Source: Streptomyces sp. NK15101
GTDB taxonomy: Bacteria; Actinomycetota; Actinomycetes; Streptomycetales; Streptomycetaceae
Length of the DNA: 64,000 nucleotides
Assembly: GCF_020400725.1 (NCBI RefSeq)
Contig: NZ_JAINVG010000030.1
Coordinates: 1-64,000, forward strand
Direction: 5' to 3'
This document shows positions 42,091 through 50,162 of this stretch, piece after piece. Within the stretch, counting starts at the first letter, position 1, and each line of letters starts with the position of its first letter. The notes beneath the pieces were generated by a model. It was not told where the DNA came from. It searched no databases and saw nothing but the letters and a program-made list of their open reading frames with translations. A program made the translations under genes and the position numbers.

Positions 42091-43319
42091 TACTCGGAAC
42101 CCAGCATCTCCCCGATGATGTACGCGTTGCGGTACGGGCCCATGCCCAGGTCCGGCGAGGTGATCGAGTGGGTGTGCACGCCGGCGTTCTGGAGGAAGAT
42201 CCCGCGGCCGGTGGTGTCGATCGCGTAGTTGCGGGCCACGTCGAAGCGGCCCCGGCCGTCGAAGCGGAGACGGTCCTCGACCGGCTTCAGGAAGGCCGGG
42301 ACGGCGTACTTGTAGCCCGTGGCGAGGATCAGGCCCTCGGTCTCGACGGTGAAGTCCTTCTCCTGCTCCTCCTGGCGGAAGCCGAGCGTGTACGTGCCCG
42401 TCGCGGAGTCGTACGCGGCCGTGCGCAGGGCCGAGTTGGTGAGCAGGCGGGTGGGGACCGGACCGTCCAGGTTCTTCTGGTAGAGCAGGTCGAAGATGGC
42501 GTCGATCAGTTCGCCGTCGATGCCCTTGAAGAGGCCCTTCTGCTGGGTCTCCAGGCGGTAGCGGGTCTGTTCGGGCAGCGCGTGGAAGTAGTCCACGTAC
42601 TCCGGGGAGGTCATCTCCAGGGTGAGCTTGGTGTATTCGAGGGGGAAGAAGCGGGGGGAGCGGGTCACCCAGTTCAGCCGGTAGCCGTGGGTGTCGATCT
42701 CGCTCAGGAGGTCGTGGTAGATCTCCGCCGCGCTCTGGCCGCTGCCGACCAGGGTGATCGACTTCTTCTTCTGGAGCTCCTCCTTGTGCGGGAGGTAGCG
42801 CGAGTTGTGGATCAGGTCGCCGCCGAGGCCTTCGCAGGTCTCCGGGACGTACGGCGGGGTGCCGGTGCCGAGGACGAGCCGGGGCGAGCGGAACGTCTCT
42901 CCGGACTCGGTGGTCACCACGTACAGCTCGGCGGTCTCGTCGTACGAGACCGAGGCGACGGTCGTCGAGAAGCGGATCGAGGTGAGTCTCCCGGCGGCCC
43001 AGCGGCAGTAGTCGTTGTACTCGGTGCGCAGGGGGTAGAAGTTCTCGCGGATGTAGAAGGAGTAGAGCCGGCCCTTCTCCTTCAGGTAGTTCAGGAAGGA
43101 GTACGGCGAGGTCGGGTCCGCGAGGGTGACCAGGTCCGACATGAAGGGGGTCTGGAGGTGGGCGCCGTCGAGGAACATCCCCGAGTGCCACTCGAAGTCC
43201 GGCTTGGACTCCAGGAAGACGCCGTTCAGCTCGGTGATCGGCTCGGTCAGGCAGGCGAGCCCGAGGTTGAACGGACCGAGCCCGATGCCGATGAAGTCGT
43301 GGATCTCAGGCGTGGACAA
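42045..43319 (-). CDS. desB: DesB, cadaverine N-monooxygenase
   Basis: A 424-residue flavoprotein. The TTG at 43319, with GGGAGA before it, lies inside the desA gene end (14-bp overlap). It has the FAD loop IGIGLGPFNLGLA, the substrate block HSGMFLDGAHLQTPFMSDLVTL, the NADPH loop VGSGQSAAEIY and ATGYKYAVP near the C-terminus. It hydroxylates cadaverine on one nitrogen using O2 and NADPH. The C-terminus (IAFQEFAV) ends where the inserted element begins. Confidence 0.95.
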   Translation of the reverse strand: MSTPEIHDFIGIGLGPFNLGLACLTEPITELNGVFLESKPDFEWHSGMFLDGAHLQTPFMSDLVTLADPTSPYSFLNYLKEKGRLYSFYIRENFYPLRTEYNDYCRWAAGRLTSIRFSTTVASVSYDETAELYVVTTESGETFRSPRLVLGTGTPPYVPETCEGLGGDLIHNSRYLPHKEELQKKKSITLVGSGQSAAEIYHDLLSEIDTHGYRLNWVTRSPRFFPLEYTKLTLEMTSPEYVDYFHALPEQTRYRLETQQKGLFKGIDGELIDAIFDLLYQKNLDGPVPTRLLTNSALRTAAYDSATGTYTLGFRQEEQEKDFTVETEGLILATGYKYAVPAFLKPVEDRLRFDGRGRFDVARNYAIDTTGRGIFLQNAGVHTHSITSPDLGMGPYRNAYIIGEMLGSEYYPVEKTIAFQEFAV

Positions 43320-44784
43320 GGTTCTCTCCCAGGTACTGCTCGGCGTGGCCGGCTATCAGATCGAGGACGGCGGCGATGTCGGCCGCGGTGGTCTCGGGGT
43401 TGAGCAAGGTGAACTTGAGGTACTGGCGGCCGTCGACCTTGGTGCCGGCGACGACGGCCTCGCCGGAGGCGAACAGCGCCTTGCGGGCGTGGAGGTTGGC
43501 CCGGTCGATCTCGGTGGGGGAGGTCACGGCCTCGGGGATGTAGCGGTAGACGAGGGTGGAGAGCTGCGGCTCGACCACGACGTCGTAGCGCGGGTCGGCG
43601 GCGAGCAGCCCGAAGCCCTCCCGGGCGAGGTCGCAGACCTCGTCGAAGAGCTCGCCGATGCCGTCGGCGCCCATCACGCGCAGGGTCATCCAGAGCTTGA
43701 GCGCGTCGAAGCGGCGGGTGGTCTGGAGGGACTTGTCGACCTGGTTGGGGATCTGCTCGGCGAGCGTCGAGGGGGTCCCCCCTGCTCGAGCGGAGCCGAG
43801 AGCTTGGGGGAGCGGGTTGAGGTAGTCCGCGTGGTAGGTCGCGTGGCGCAGGGTGGCGCCGTCGCGGACCAGGACGGCGGAGGAGCTCACCGGCTGGAAG
43901 AAGGACTTGTGGAAGTCGACGGTGACCGAGTCGGCCCGCTCGATGCCGTCCAGGAGGTGACGGCGGGTCCTGGAGGCGAGCAGTCCGCAGCCGTAGGCGG
44001 CGTCGACGTGCATCCAGGCGCCGTACTCGGCGGCCAGGGCGGCGATCTCGGGCAGCGGGTCGATGGAGCCGAAGTCGGTGGTGCCGGCGGTGGCGACGAT
44101 CGCCATCGGGATCAGGCCCTCGGCACGGCAGGCCTCCAGCTCGGCGGCGAGGACGACGGACTGCATGCGCTTGTTCCGGTCGACCGGGACGGAGACGACG
44201 GCGTCGCGGCCGAGCCCGAGCAGCTGGGCCGACTTCTGGACGCTGAAGTGGCTGCACTCGGAGGAGAAGATCCGCAGTTTCGACAGGTCGGCCGTGCCGG
44301 TCTCCTCGCGGGCGAGGAGCAGGGCCTGGAGGTTGGACTGGGTGCCGCCGCTGGTGAACACGCCGTCGGCGAGCGGGCCGAGGCCGATCCGGTCGGTGGT
44401 CCAGTCGATCAGCTTCCGCTCGATGAGGGTGCCGCCGGCGCTCTGGTCCCAGGTGTCGAGGGAGGAGTTGACCGCCGAGAGGACGGCCTCGCCGAGGACG
44501 GCGGGGATGACCACGGGGCAGTTGAGGTGCGCGAGGTAGCGGGGGTGGTGGAAGTAGACGGCGTCGCGGAGGTAGACGTCCTCCAGCTCGTCGAGGGCGG
44601 CGGAGGCGTCGCCGAGCGGCCGGTCGAGGTCGACGGCGTCGACGACGGGGGCCAGCCCGGCGGGCGTCACGCCGGTGAACGGGCCGCGCGTCGAGGCGAG
44701 TTTCCTCGCCACCCGCTCCACTCCTTCGGTGACGGAGCGCCGATAGCTCTCCGCCGTCGTGTCGTTGAGCAGGTGGGAACGCAT
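43306..44784 (-). CDS. desA: DesA, PLP-dependent lysine decarboxylase, with an in-frame repeat insertion
   Basis: A 492-residue group II decarboxylase from ATG 44784. It makes cadaverine for desferrioxamine. Visible features are FTSGGTQSNLQALLLARE (PLP phosphate site), HVDAAYGCGLL and the PLP lysine in TVDFHKSFFQPVSSSA near 290. Just after it, where relatives read straight from YHADYLNP to QIPNQVDKSLQTTRRFDALKLW, this protein has about 15 extra residues, LPQALGSARAGGTPS. They are encoded by a 45-bp piece of the repeat found at 3935, 53468 and 63952. The frame is kept. A perfect iron box stands 38 bp before the start. Confidence 0.95.
   Translation of the reverse strand: MRSHLLNDTTAESYRRSVTEGVERVARKLASTRGPFTGVTPAGLAPVVDAVDLDRPLGDASAALDELEDVYLRDAVYFHHPRYLAHLNCPVVIPAVLGEAVLSAVNSSLDTWDQSAGGTLIERKLIDWTTDRIGLGPLADGVFTSGGTQSNLQALLLAREETGTADLSKLRIFSSECSHFSVQKSAQLLGLGRDAVVSVPVDRNKRMQSVVLAAELEACRAEGLIPMAIVATAGTTDFGSIDPLPEIAALAAEYGAWMHVDAAYGCGLLASRTRRHLLDGIERADSVTVDFHKSFFQPVSSSAVLVRDGATLRHATYHADYLNPLPQALGSARAGGTPSTLAEQIPNQVDKSLQTTRRFDALKLWMTLRVMGADGIGELFDEVCDLAREGFGLLAADPRYDVVVEPQLSTLVYRYIPEAVTSPTEIDRANLHARKALFASGEAVVAGTKVDGRQYLKFTLLNPETTAADIAAVLDLIAGHAEQYLGENLVHA
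43768..43812. repeat. 45-bp repeat unit inserted inside desA
   Basis: The reverse complement reads CTCCCCCAAGCTCTCGGCTC and onward to GACCCCCTCG and is essentially identical over about 44 nt to 3935-3979 in the 255-bp element. It is a multiple of three in length and lies in a loop between two conserved protein blocks. Confidence 0.85.
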
Positions 44785-44821
44785 GTGGGGCCCTTCCGGG
44801 AGCGGACTCGGTCGGTCTTGG

Positions 44822-44840
44822 TTAGGTTAGCCTAACCTAA
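44822..44840. promoter_or_regulatory. Iron box (DmdR-type) before desA
   Basis: TTAGGTTAGCCTAACCTAA is a perfect 19-bp palindrome that matches the known Streptomyces DmdR1 operator. It would hold the des operon off when Fe2+ is plentiful. Confidence 0.95.
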
Positions 44841-44852
44841 ATTAACAGCACA

Positions 44853-44886
44853 ACGGCCCCCCAACCCGGGAGGGCTGGGGGGCCGT
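44853..44886 (-). terminator. Hairpin after the desF-like gene
   Basis: ACGGCCCCCCAACCC pairs with GCTGGGGGGCCGT around a GGGAGG-type loop. It lies 29 bp after the siderophore-interacting protein gene and separates it from the desA iron box. Confidence 0.75.
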
Positions 44887-44914
44887 CGGCCCTGTGGGGG
44901 TAAAGGGAGCGGGC

Positions 44915-45766
44915 TCAGGCCGCGTCCTGTGCCGTCTCGTCCGGCACCTCGCGCAGCGCGTCCTCGGACAGGCCCTTGCGCCAGTAGCCGACGAACGTGA
45001 CCCGGCGGCGGTCGAGCCCCCGCTCCCGCACGAAGTGGCGGCGCAGCGCCTTCACGGCGCCCGACTCGCCCGCGATCCAGACGTACGGCGCCCGACCGGG
45101 CAGCTCGGTGCCGGACACCGCGTCCACGGCGGACGGCGCCCCCTCCTCCCGTACGAGCCAGGTGACCGTGGCGTCCGCCTCGGTCGCGAGCTCCATCCGG
45201 TCGCCGGAGTAAGGCACTTCCAGGAACACCCGGGCGCGGGTCTCGGCCGGCAGCCACTCCAGGATCGCGGAGGCGGCGGGCAGGGCCGTCTCGTCGGCCC
45301 AGATCAGTACGGAGTCGGCGTCCTCGGGCAGCTGGAAGCGGACGCCCGTGTTCGCGGCGACCGCCGGTCCCAGGACCACCACCCGGTCGCCGGGCTCGGC
45401 GCGGCCGGCCCAGCGGCAGGCGGGGCCGCCGTCCTCGTGGAGGGCGAAGTCGATGTCTATCTCGTTCGGTTCGGTGCGCTGCTCGCGGACGGTGTACGAG
45501 CGCATCACGGCCCGCACGTCGTCCGGCATGGCCCGCCAGGCGCCCAGGATCGCGTACATGTCCGGGTCGTCCAGCGGCGGGAGGACCGGGGCCTCCTGGC
45601 CGGGGTGCGGCAGGAAGAGGGAGAGCGACTGGTCGCGGCCCCCGGCGGCGAAGCCCTTCAGGTCGTCCCCGGTGAAGGTGACGCGGACCAGGGACGGGCC
45701 GAGGCGCCGCGTCCGGTCGACCTGGAGGGAGAAGAACTGGAAGGGGGCGGTCTCGGTGTTCGTCAT
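44915..45766 (-). CDS. desF: Siderophore-interacting flavoprotein (ViuB/DesF-like ferri-siderophore reductase)
   Basis: A 283-residue protein from ATG 45766 (AAGGTG before it). It has the FAD-binding MRSYTVREQ block, the phosphate-binding GPACRWAGRAEPGDRVVVLGP and the C-terminal domain with IWADETALPAASAILEWLP, VPYSGD, WIAGESGAVKALRRHF and FVGYWRKGLSEDA. It should reduce Fe3+ in imported ferrioxamine and release the iron. An iron box lies about 60 bp upstream. In S. coelicolor the gene next to desA is desF; the neighbouring lipoprotein gene desE is not found here. Confidence 0.88.
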   Translation of the reverse strand: MTNTETAPFQFFSLQVDRTRRLGPSLVRVTFTGDDLKGFAAGGRDQSLSLFLPHPGQEAPVLPPLDDPDMYAILGAWRAMPDDVRAVMRSYTVREQRTEPNEIDIDFALHEDGGPACRWAGRAEPGDRVVVLGPAVAANTGVRFQLPEDADSVLIWADETALPAASAILEWLPAETRARVFLEVPYSGDRMELATEADATVTWLVREEGAPSAVDAVSGTELPGRAPYVWIAGESGAVKALRRHFVRERGLDRRRVTFVGYWRKGLSEDALREVPDETAQDAA

Positions 45767-45823
45767 GGGTCGGGGCACCTTCTTGGCGTTCTCGGGGCCC
45801 TGGTCGGCCCGGACGAGCTGAAG

Positions 45824-45842
45824 GTAGGTTAGCCTAACCTCA
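45824..45842. promoter_or_regulatory. Iron box before the desF-like gene
   Basis: GTAGGTTAGCCTAACCTCA has a perfect 15-bp palindromic core AGGTTAGCCTAACCT, the same as the desA box. The arms beyond it are mismatched. Confidence 0.92.
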
Positions 45843-46054
45843 CTCTCGGCGGCGGGGTAGGGGCAGCGATGCCCGACGGGCCCGCCACCGAGGGCTCTCC
45901 GGTGCGGTGGTGGCCGTCCTCGGCCCGCCCGTCGGCGAGGCGGTTCGAAACGGCTGAAGACCTCACGGTGCGGCCTGCCGTGGACGGCGCGCGCGTGGCC
46001 GTGGACGGCGCGGGGCCGAGGACGGCATGCGCGCCGTCATGGAGGGCACGCGCG
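45843..46054. other. Non-coding stretch where desE would be expected
   Basis: From memory, S. coelicolor has the ferrioxamine-binding lipoprotein gene desE between desF and acdH. Here only about 210 bp of unique sequence remain before the acdH terminator. I see no lipobox-encoding frame in either direction. Confidence 0.55.
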
Positions 46055-46090
46055 AGCGCCCGCCGCACCGGACCCGGTGCGGCGGGCGCT
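46055..46090 (-). terminator. Strong hairpin after the acdH operon
   Basis: AGCGCCCGCCGCACCGG pairs with CCGGTGCGGCGGGCGCT around GA/C. It stands 18 bp past the leftward stop of the acyl-CoA dehydrogenase gene. Confidence 0.88.
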
Positions 46091-46108
46091 TCACGGCGCC
46101 GCCGGGGC

Positions 46109-47269
46109 TCAGGCCGGCAGGCCCAACTCGCGGGCGATCAGCATCCGCTGGACCTCGCTGGTGCCCTCGCCGATCTCCAGGATCTTCGAGTCGCGCCACA
46201 TCCGGGCCACCGGGTACTCGTTCATGAAGCCGTAGCCGCCGTGGATCTGGGTCGCCTCGCGGGCGTTGTCCACCGCCACCGTGGAGGAGTACAGCTTCGC
46301 GATTGCCGCCTCCTTCTTGAACGACTGGCCGAGGACCAGACGGGAGGCCGCGTCCCGCCAGCCGATGCGGGCCATGTGGGCCTTCATCTCCATGTCGGCG
46401 ATCTTGAACTGGACCGCCTGGTACGTGCTGATCGGCGACCCGAAGGCGTGCCGCTCCTTCGCGTACTTCACCGACTCGTCCACACAGCCCTGCGCGAGGC
46501 CCGTCGCGAGCGCCGCGATCGCGACCCGGCCCTCGTCCAGGATCCGCAGGAACTGCGCGTACCCCCGGCCCTCCTCGCCGAGGAGGTTCTCCACCGGGAC
46601 GCGGACGTCGTCGAAGGAGAGCTCGCGGGTGTCCGAGGCGTTCCAGCCGACCTTCGAGTACGGGGCGGCGACCGTGAAGCCCGGCGTGCCGGACGGCACG
46701 ATGATCGAGGAGATCAGCGGACGCCCGTCGGGCTTGCGGCCGGTGACCGCCGTGACCGTCACCAGACCCGTGATGTCCGTACCGGAGTTGGTGATGAAGC
46801 ACTTCGAGCCGTTGACGACCCAGTGGTCGCCGTCCCGGACGGCGGTGGTGCGGGTGCCGCCCGCGTCCGAGCCCGCGCCCGGCTCGGTGAGGCCGAACGC
46901 GCCGAGCACCTCGCCGGAGCACAGCTTCGGCAGCCACTCGCGCTTCTGCTCCTCCGTGCCGAAGCGGTAGACCGGCATGGCGCCGAGCGAGACGCCGGCC
47001 TCCAGGGTGATGGCCACGGAGGAGTCGACCCGGGCCAGCTCCTCCAGGGCGATCCCGAGGGCCAGGTAGTCGCCGCCCATGCCGCCGTACTCCTCGGGGA
47101 ACGGCAGCCCGAACAGGCCCATGCGGCCCATCTCGCGGACGATCTCGTACGGGAACTCGTGCCGCTCGTAGTAGTCGCCGATCTTCGGCGCCACGACGTC
47201 GTGGGCGAACTCCTCGACGGTACGGCGGAGTTCCTCGTGCTCTTCGGAGAGCCGGTGGTCGAGGGACAT
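46109..47269 (-). CDS. acdH: Acyl-CoA dehydrogenase (AcdH type, branched-chain)
   Basis: A 386-residue enzyme from ATG 47269, with AAGGAG 9 bp before it. Signatures are GAFGLTEPGAGSDAGGTRTTA, the FAD/substrate contacts FITNSGTD and KVGWNASDTREL, and the C-terminal QIHGGYGFMNEYPVARMWRDSKILEIGEGTSEVQRMLIAREL. It is the last gene of a leftward unit with HMG-CoA lyase and the methylcrotonyl-CoA carboxylase subunits, and so fits isovaleryl-CoA or isobutyryl-CoA oxidation. The name follows the S. coelicolor gene at this place. Substrate range is not shown by sequence. Confidence 0.88.
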   Translation of the reverse strand: MSLDHRLSEEHEELRRTVEEFAHDVVAPKIGDYYERHEFPYEIVREMGRMGLFGLPFPEEYGGMGGDYLALGIALEELARVDSSVAITLEAGVSLGAMPVYRFGTEEQKREWLPKLCSGEVLGAFGLTEPGAGSDAGGTRTTAVRDGDHWVVNGSKCFITNSGTDITGLVTVTAVTGRKPDGRPLISSIIVPSGTPGFTVAAPYSKVGWNASDTRELSFDDVRVPVENLLGEEGRGYAQFLRILDEGRVAIAALATGLAQGCVDESVKYAKERHAFGSPISTYQAVQFKIADMEMKAHMARIGWRDAASRLVLGQSFKKEAAIAKLYSSTVAVDNAREATQIHGGYGFMNEYPVARMWRDSKILEIGEGTSEVQRMLIARELGLPA

Positions 47270-47277
47270 GTCTTTCG

Positions 47278-48213
47278 TCACTCCTTGTGGGAGAGGGCGC
47301 GGACGGTACGGGAGGGGCTGGGCCGGCCCAGCTGTTCGGCCATCCACACGCTCGTGGCGGTGAGGGCGGCCAGATCGACCCCGGTCTCGATGCCGAGACC
47401 GTCGAGCATCCACACGAGGTCCTCGGTGGCGAGATTGCCGGTCGCGCTCTTCGCGTACGGGCAGCCGCCGAGGCCGCCGGCGGAGGCGTCGACGGTGGTC
47501 ACCCCGTGCCGCAGGGCGGTCAGGGTGTTGGACAGCGCCTGCCCGTACGTGTCGTGGAAGTGCACGGCGACGCGGGAGACGGGGACGCCGGCCTTGGTCA
47601 GGGCCGTCAGGAGGGCCTGGACGTGCCCCGGCGTGGCGACGCCGATCGTGTCCCCGAGGCTCAGCTCGTCGCAGCCCATGTCGGCGAGGGCCTTGGTGAC
47701 CCTGACGACCCGCTCGACCGGCACGGCGCCCTCCCAGGGGTCGCCGAAGCACATCGAGAGGTAGCCGCGCACCTTCAGCCCGGCCTCTATGGCCCGGGTG
47801 ACGGTCGGCGCGAACATCGCGAGCGCCTCGTCGACGGTCCGGTTCAGGTTGGCCTTCGCGAAGGACTCGGTCGCCGAGGCGAACACGGCGACCTCACGGG
47901 CGCCCAGCGCGAGGGCGCGGTCGAGACCGCGCTCGTTCGGCACGAGGACGGGCAGCCGGACGGGCAGGTCACGGACGAGTGGGAACAGCTCCTCCGCGTC
48001 GGCGAGCTGCGGCACCCACTTCGAGGGCACGAAGCTCGTCGCCTCGATCGTCGTCAGACCGGCGGCCGCGAGCCGCCGCACGAACTCGGCCTTCACCCCG
48101 GTCGGGACGGCCGTCTTCTCGTTCTGCAGCCCGTCCCGGGCACCGACCTCGTGGATCCGCACCCGGGCGGGCAGCGACGGGTCGGGCACGGTCATCGGCA
48201 GTCCGGTGCTCAC
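47278..48213 (-). CDS. Hydroxymethylglutaryl-CoA lyase
   Basis: A 311-residue TIM-barrel enzyme from GTG 48213, overlapping the carboxylase stop by GTGA. Motifs are IHEVGARDGLQNEK (catalytic Arg and metal Asp), ATSFVPSKWVPQLAD, AVHFHDTYGQALSN (metal His pair) and the active-site loop GGLGGCPYAKSATGN with its Cys. It splits HMG-CoA into acetoacetate and acetyl-CoA, the last step of leucine breakdown. Confidence 0.95.
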   Translation of the reverse strand: MSTGLPMTVPDPSLPARVRIHEVGARDGLQNEKTAVPTGVKAEFVRRLAAAGLTTIEATSFVPSKWVPQLADAEELFPLVRDLPVRLPVLVPNERGLDRALALGAREVAVFASATESFAKANLNRTVDEALAMFAPTVTRAIEAGLKVRGYLSMCFGDPWEGAVPVERVVRVTKALADMGCDELSLGDTIGVATPGHVQALLTALTKAGVPVSRVAVHFHDTYGQALSNTLTALRHGVTTVDASAGGLGGCPYAKSATGNLATEDLVWMLDGLGIETGVDLAALTATSVWMAEQLGRPSPSRTVRALSHKE

Positions 48214-50162
48214 GCGCCCTCCTCCTCGCGGGGCGTCACCACGGCCAGGATCTGGTCCATGGCGACGGTGGTGCCGGGGGTGACGTCCAGCTCGGTGACG
48301 GTGCCGGCGTGCGGGGCGGAGATGACGTGCTCCATCTTCATCGCCTCGACCACGAGCAGGCTCTGCCCGGCCTCCACCTCGTCCCCGACGGCCACCTTCA
48401 CGACGGTCACGGTCCCGGGCATCGGCGCGGCGAGCGTGTCGGCGCCCCCGTGCCGGGCACCGGAGAGCGCGGCCTCCACGGGGTCGTGGTCGAGCACGTG
48501 CCAGGAGTCCCCGTCACGGCCGAGCCAGTCGCCCGCGCGGTGGAAGGCGTGCGTCATGCCGTCCACGGTGACCGTCACCGTGCCGTTCGCGACCCGGGCG
48601 CCGTCCGGCGCCTCGACCGTGACGGGTTCGGTTCCCGGCACCCGGAGCGGGAAGGCGGGCCGCTTCGCCGCCCCGCCCAGGCGCCATCCGCTCGGCACGT
48701 CGAACGGGTCCGTCCAGCCGTCCCGGGGCGCCGGGGCCAGCTCGGCGCGCCGCACGGCCGCCGCCGCCGCGTACACCTCGGCGGGGACGCCCCGCGGGAC
48801 CAGGCTCTCCGCGTCCCGCTCCACCAGGCCCGTGTCCAGGTCGCCCGAGACGACGTCCGGGTGGGCGAGGAGACGGCGGAGGAAGCCGGCGTTGGTGGGG
48901 ACGCCCAGGGTGACCAGGTCGGCGAGGGCCGCGCGCAGCTTCCGCAGGGCCGTCGGCCGGTCGGCCGCGTGGACGATGACCTTCGACAGCATCGGGTCGT
49001 AGAGGGAGGAGACCTCGGTGCCTTCGAGCAGGCCGGAGTCCGTCCGTACGCCGTTCCCGTGGGGCTCGCTCAGCGCGAGGACCGTGCCTCCCGAGGGCAG
49101 GAAGCCGCGCGAGGGGTCCTCGGCGCAGATGCGCGCCTCGATCGCCCAGCCGTCGAGCCGGACGTCCTCCTGGCGGAAGCCGAGCGGCTCGCCGGCGGCG
49201 ACCCGCAGCTGCCACTCCACCAGGTCGAGTCCCGTGATCAGCTCGGTCACGGGGTGCTCGACCTGGAGGCGGGTGTTCATCTCCATGAAGTAGTACGCGG
49301 ACGGGTCGCCGCCCGGGACGATGAACTCGACCGTTCCCGCGCCGACGTAGCCGCAGGACCGGGCGGCCTCCACGGCCGCCGCGCCCATCGCCGCGCGGGT
49401 CGTCTCGTCGAGGAGGACGCTCGGCGCCTCCTCGATGATCTTCTGGTGGCGGCGCTGGAGCGAGCACTCGCGCTCGCCCAGGTGCACCACGTTCCCGTGG
49501 GCGTCCGCCAGGACCTGGATCTCGATGTGCCGGGGCCGGTCGATCCACCGCTCCACGAGCAGCGTGTCGTCGCCGAAGGACGCCCGCGCCTCCCGGCGGG
49601 CCGCCGCGATCTCCTCCTCCAGGACCGCAAGGTCCCGCACCAGGCGCATGCCCTTGCCGCCGCCGCCCGCGCTGGGCTTCAGCAGGACGGGCGCGCCCAG
49701 TTCACGGGCCGCGGCGGCGATCTCCGGGTCGGCCGCGCCGGGCACGACCGGCACGCCCGCGGCCTTCACGGTCTCCTTCGCCCGGATCTTGTCGCCCATG
49801 AGGGCGATCGCCTCGGCGGAGGGCCCGATGAAGACGAGCCCCGCCTCGGCGCACGCGCGGGCGAAGCCCGCGTTCTCCGCCAGGAACCCGTAGCCGGGGT
49901 GGACGGCCTGCGCCCCGGTCCGCCTGGCCGCGTCGAGCAGCGCCGGGACGGACAGGTACGACTCGGCGGCCGGCGGCGGACCGATCCGCACCGCCGTGTC
50001 CGCCTCCCGCACGTGCCGGGCGTCGGCGTCCGCGTCGCTGTAGACGGCCACCGAGCGCACGCCCATCTCCCGCAGGGTGCGGATGACGCGGACGGCGATC
50101 TCGCCCCGGTTGGCCACGAGGACGGTGTCGAACATGCTCTGCATCTTCTGGGGGCCCTTCAC
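48210..50162 (-). CDS. Biotin carboxylase/BCCP subunit of methylcrotonyl-CoA carboxylase
   Basis: A 650-residue protein from GTG 50162 (GTGA overlap with the beta-subunit gene; ATG 50145 is possible). The biotin carboxylase domain is at about 10-450 (VLVANRGEIAVRV, ATP loop KPSAGGGGKGMRLV, MEMNTRLQVEHPVTE). A BT-like linker follows. The biotinyl domain has the acceptor Lys in VEAMKMEHVISAPHAGTV near the C-terminus. With the beta subunit it carboxylates 3-methylcrotonyl-CoA. The context of HMG-CoA lyase supports this substrate rather than propionyl- or acetyl-CoA. Confidence 0.92.
   Translation of the reverse strand: MKGPQKMQSMFDTVLVANRGEIAVRVIRTLREMGVRSVAVYSDADADARHVREADTAVRIGPPPAAESYLSVPALLDAARRTGAQAVHPGYGFLAENAGFARACAEAGLVFIGPSAEAIALMGDKIRAKETVKAAGVPVVPGAADPEIAAAARELGAPVLLKPSAGGGGKGMRLVRDLAVLEEEIAAARREARASFGDDTLLVERWIDRPRHIEIQVLADAHGNVVHLGERECSLQRRHQKIIEEAPSVLLDETTRAAMGAAAVEAARSCGYVGAGTVEFIVPGGDPSAYYFMEMNTRLQVEHPVTELITGLDLVEWQLRVAAGEPLGFRQEDVRLDGWAIEARICAEDPSRGFLPSGGTVLALSEPHGNGVRTDSGLLEGTEVSSLYDPMLSKVIVHAADRPTALRKLRAALADLVTLGVPTNAGFLRRLLAHPDVVSGDLDTGLVERDAESLVPRGVPAEVYAAAAAVRRAELAPAPRDGWTDPFDVPSGWRLGGAAKRPAFPLRVPGTEPVTVEAPDGARVANGTVTVTVDGMTHAFHRAGDWLGRDGDSWHVLDHDPVEAALSGARHGGADTLAAPMPGTVTVVKVAVGDEVEAGQSLLVVEAMKMEHVISAPHAGTVTELDVTPGTTVAMDQILAVVTPREEEGA

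Noticed and set aside
43768..43812. Frameshift or pseudogene status of desA
   Set aside because: The insertion is a multiple of three and both flanking protein blocks continue in the same frame to the normal end.
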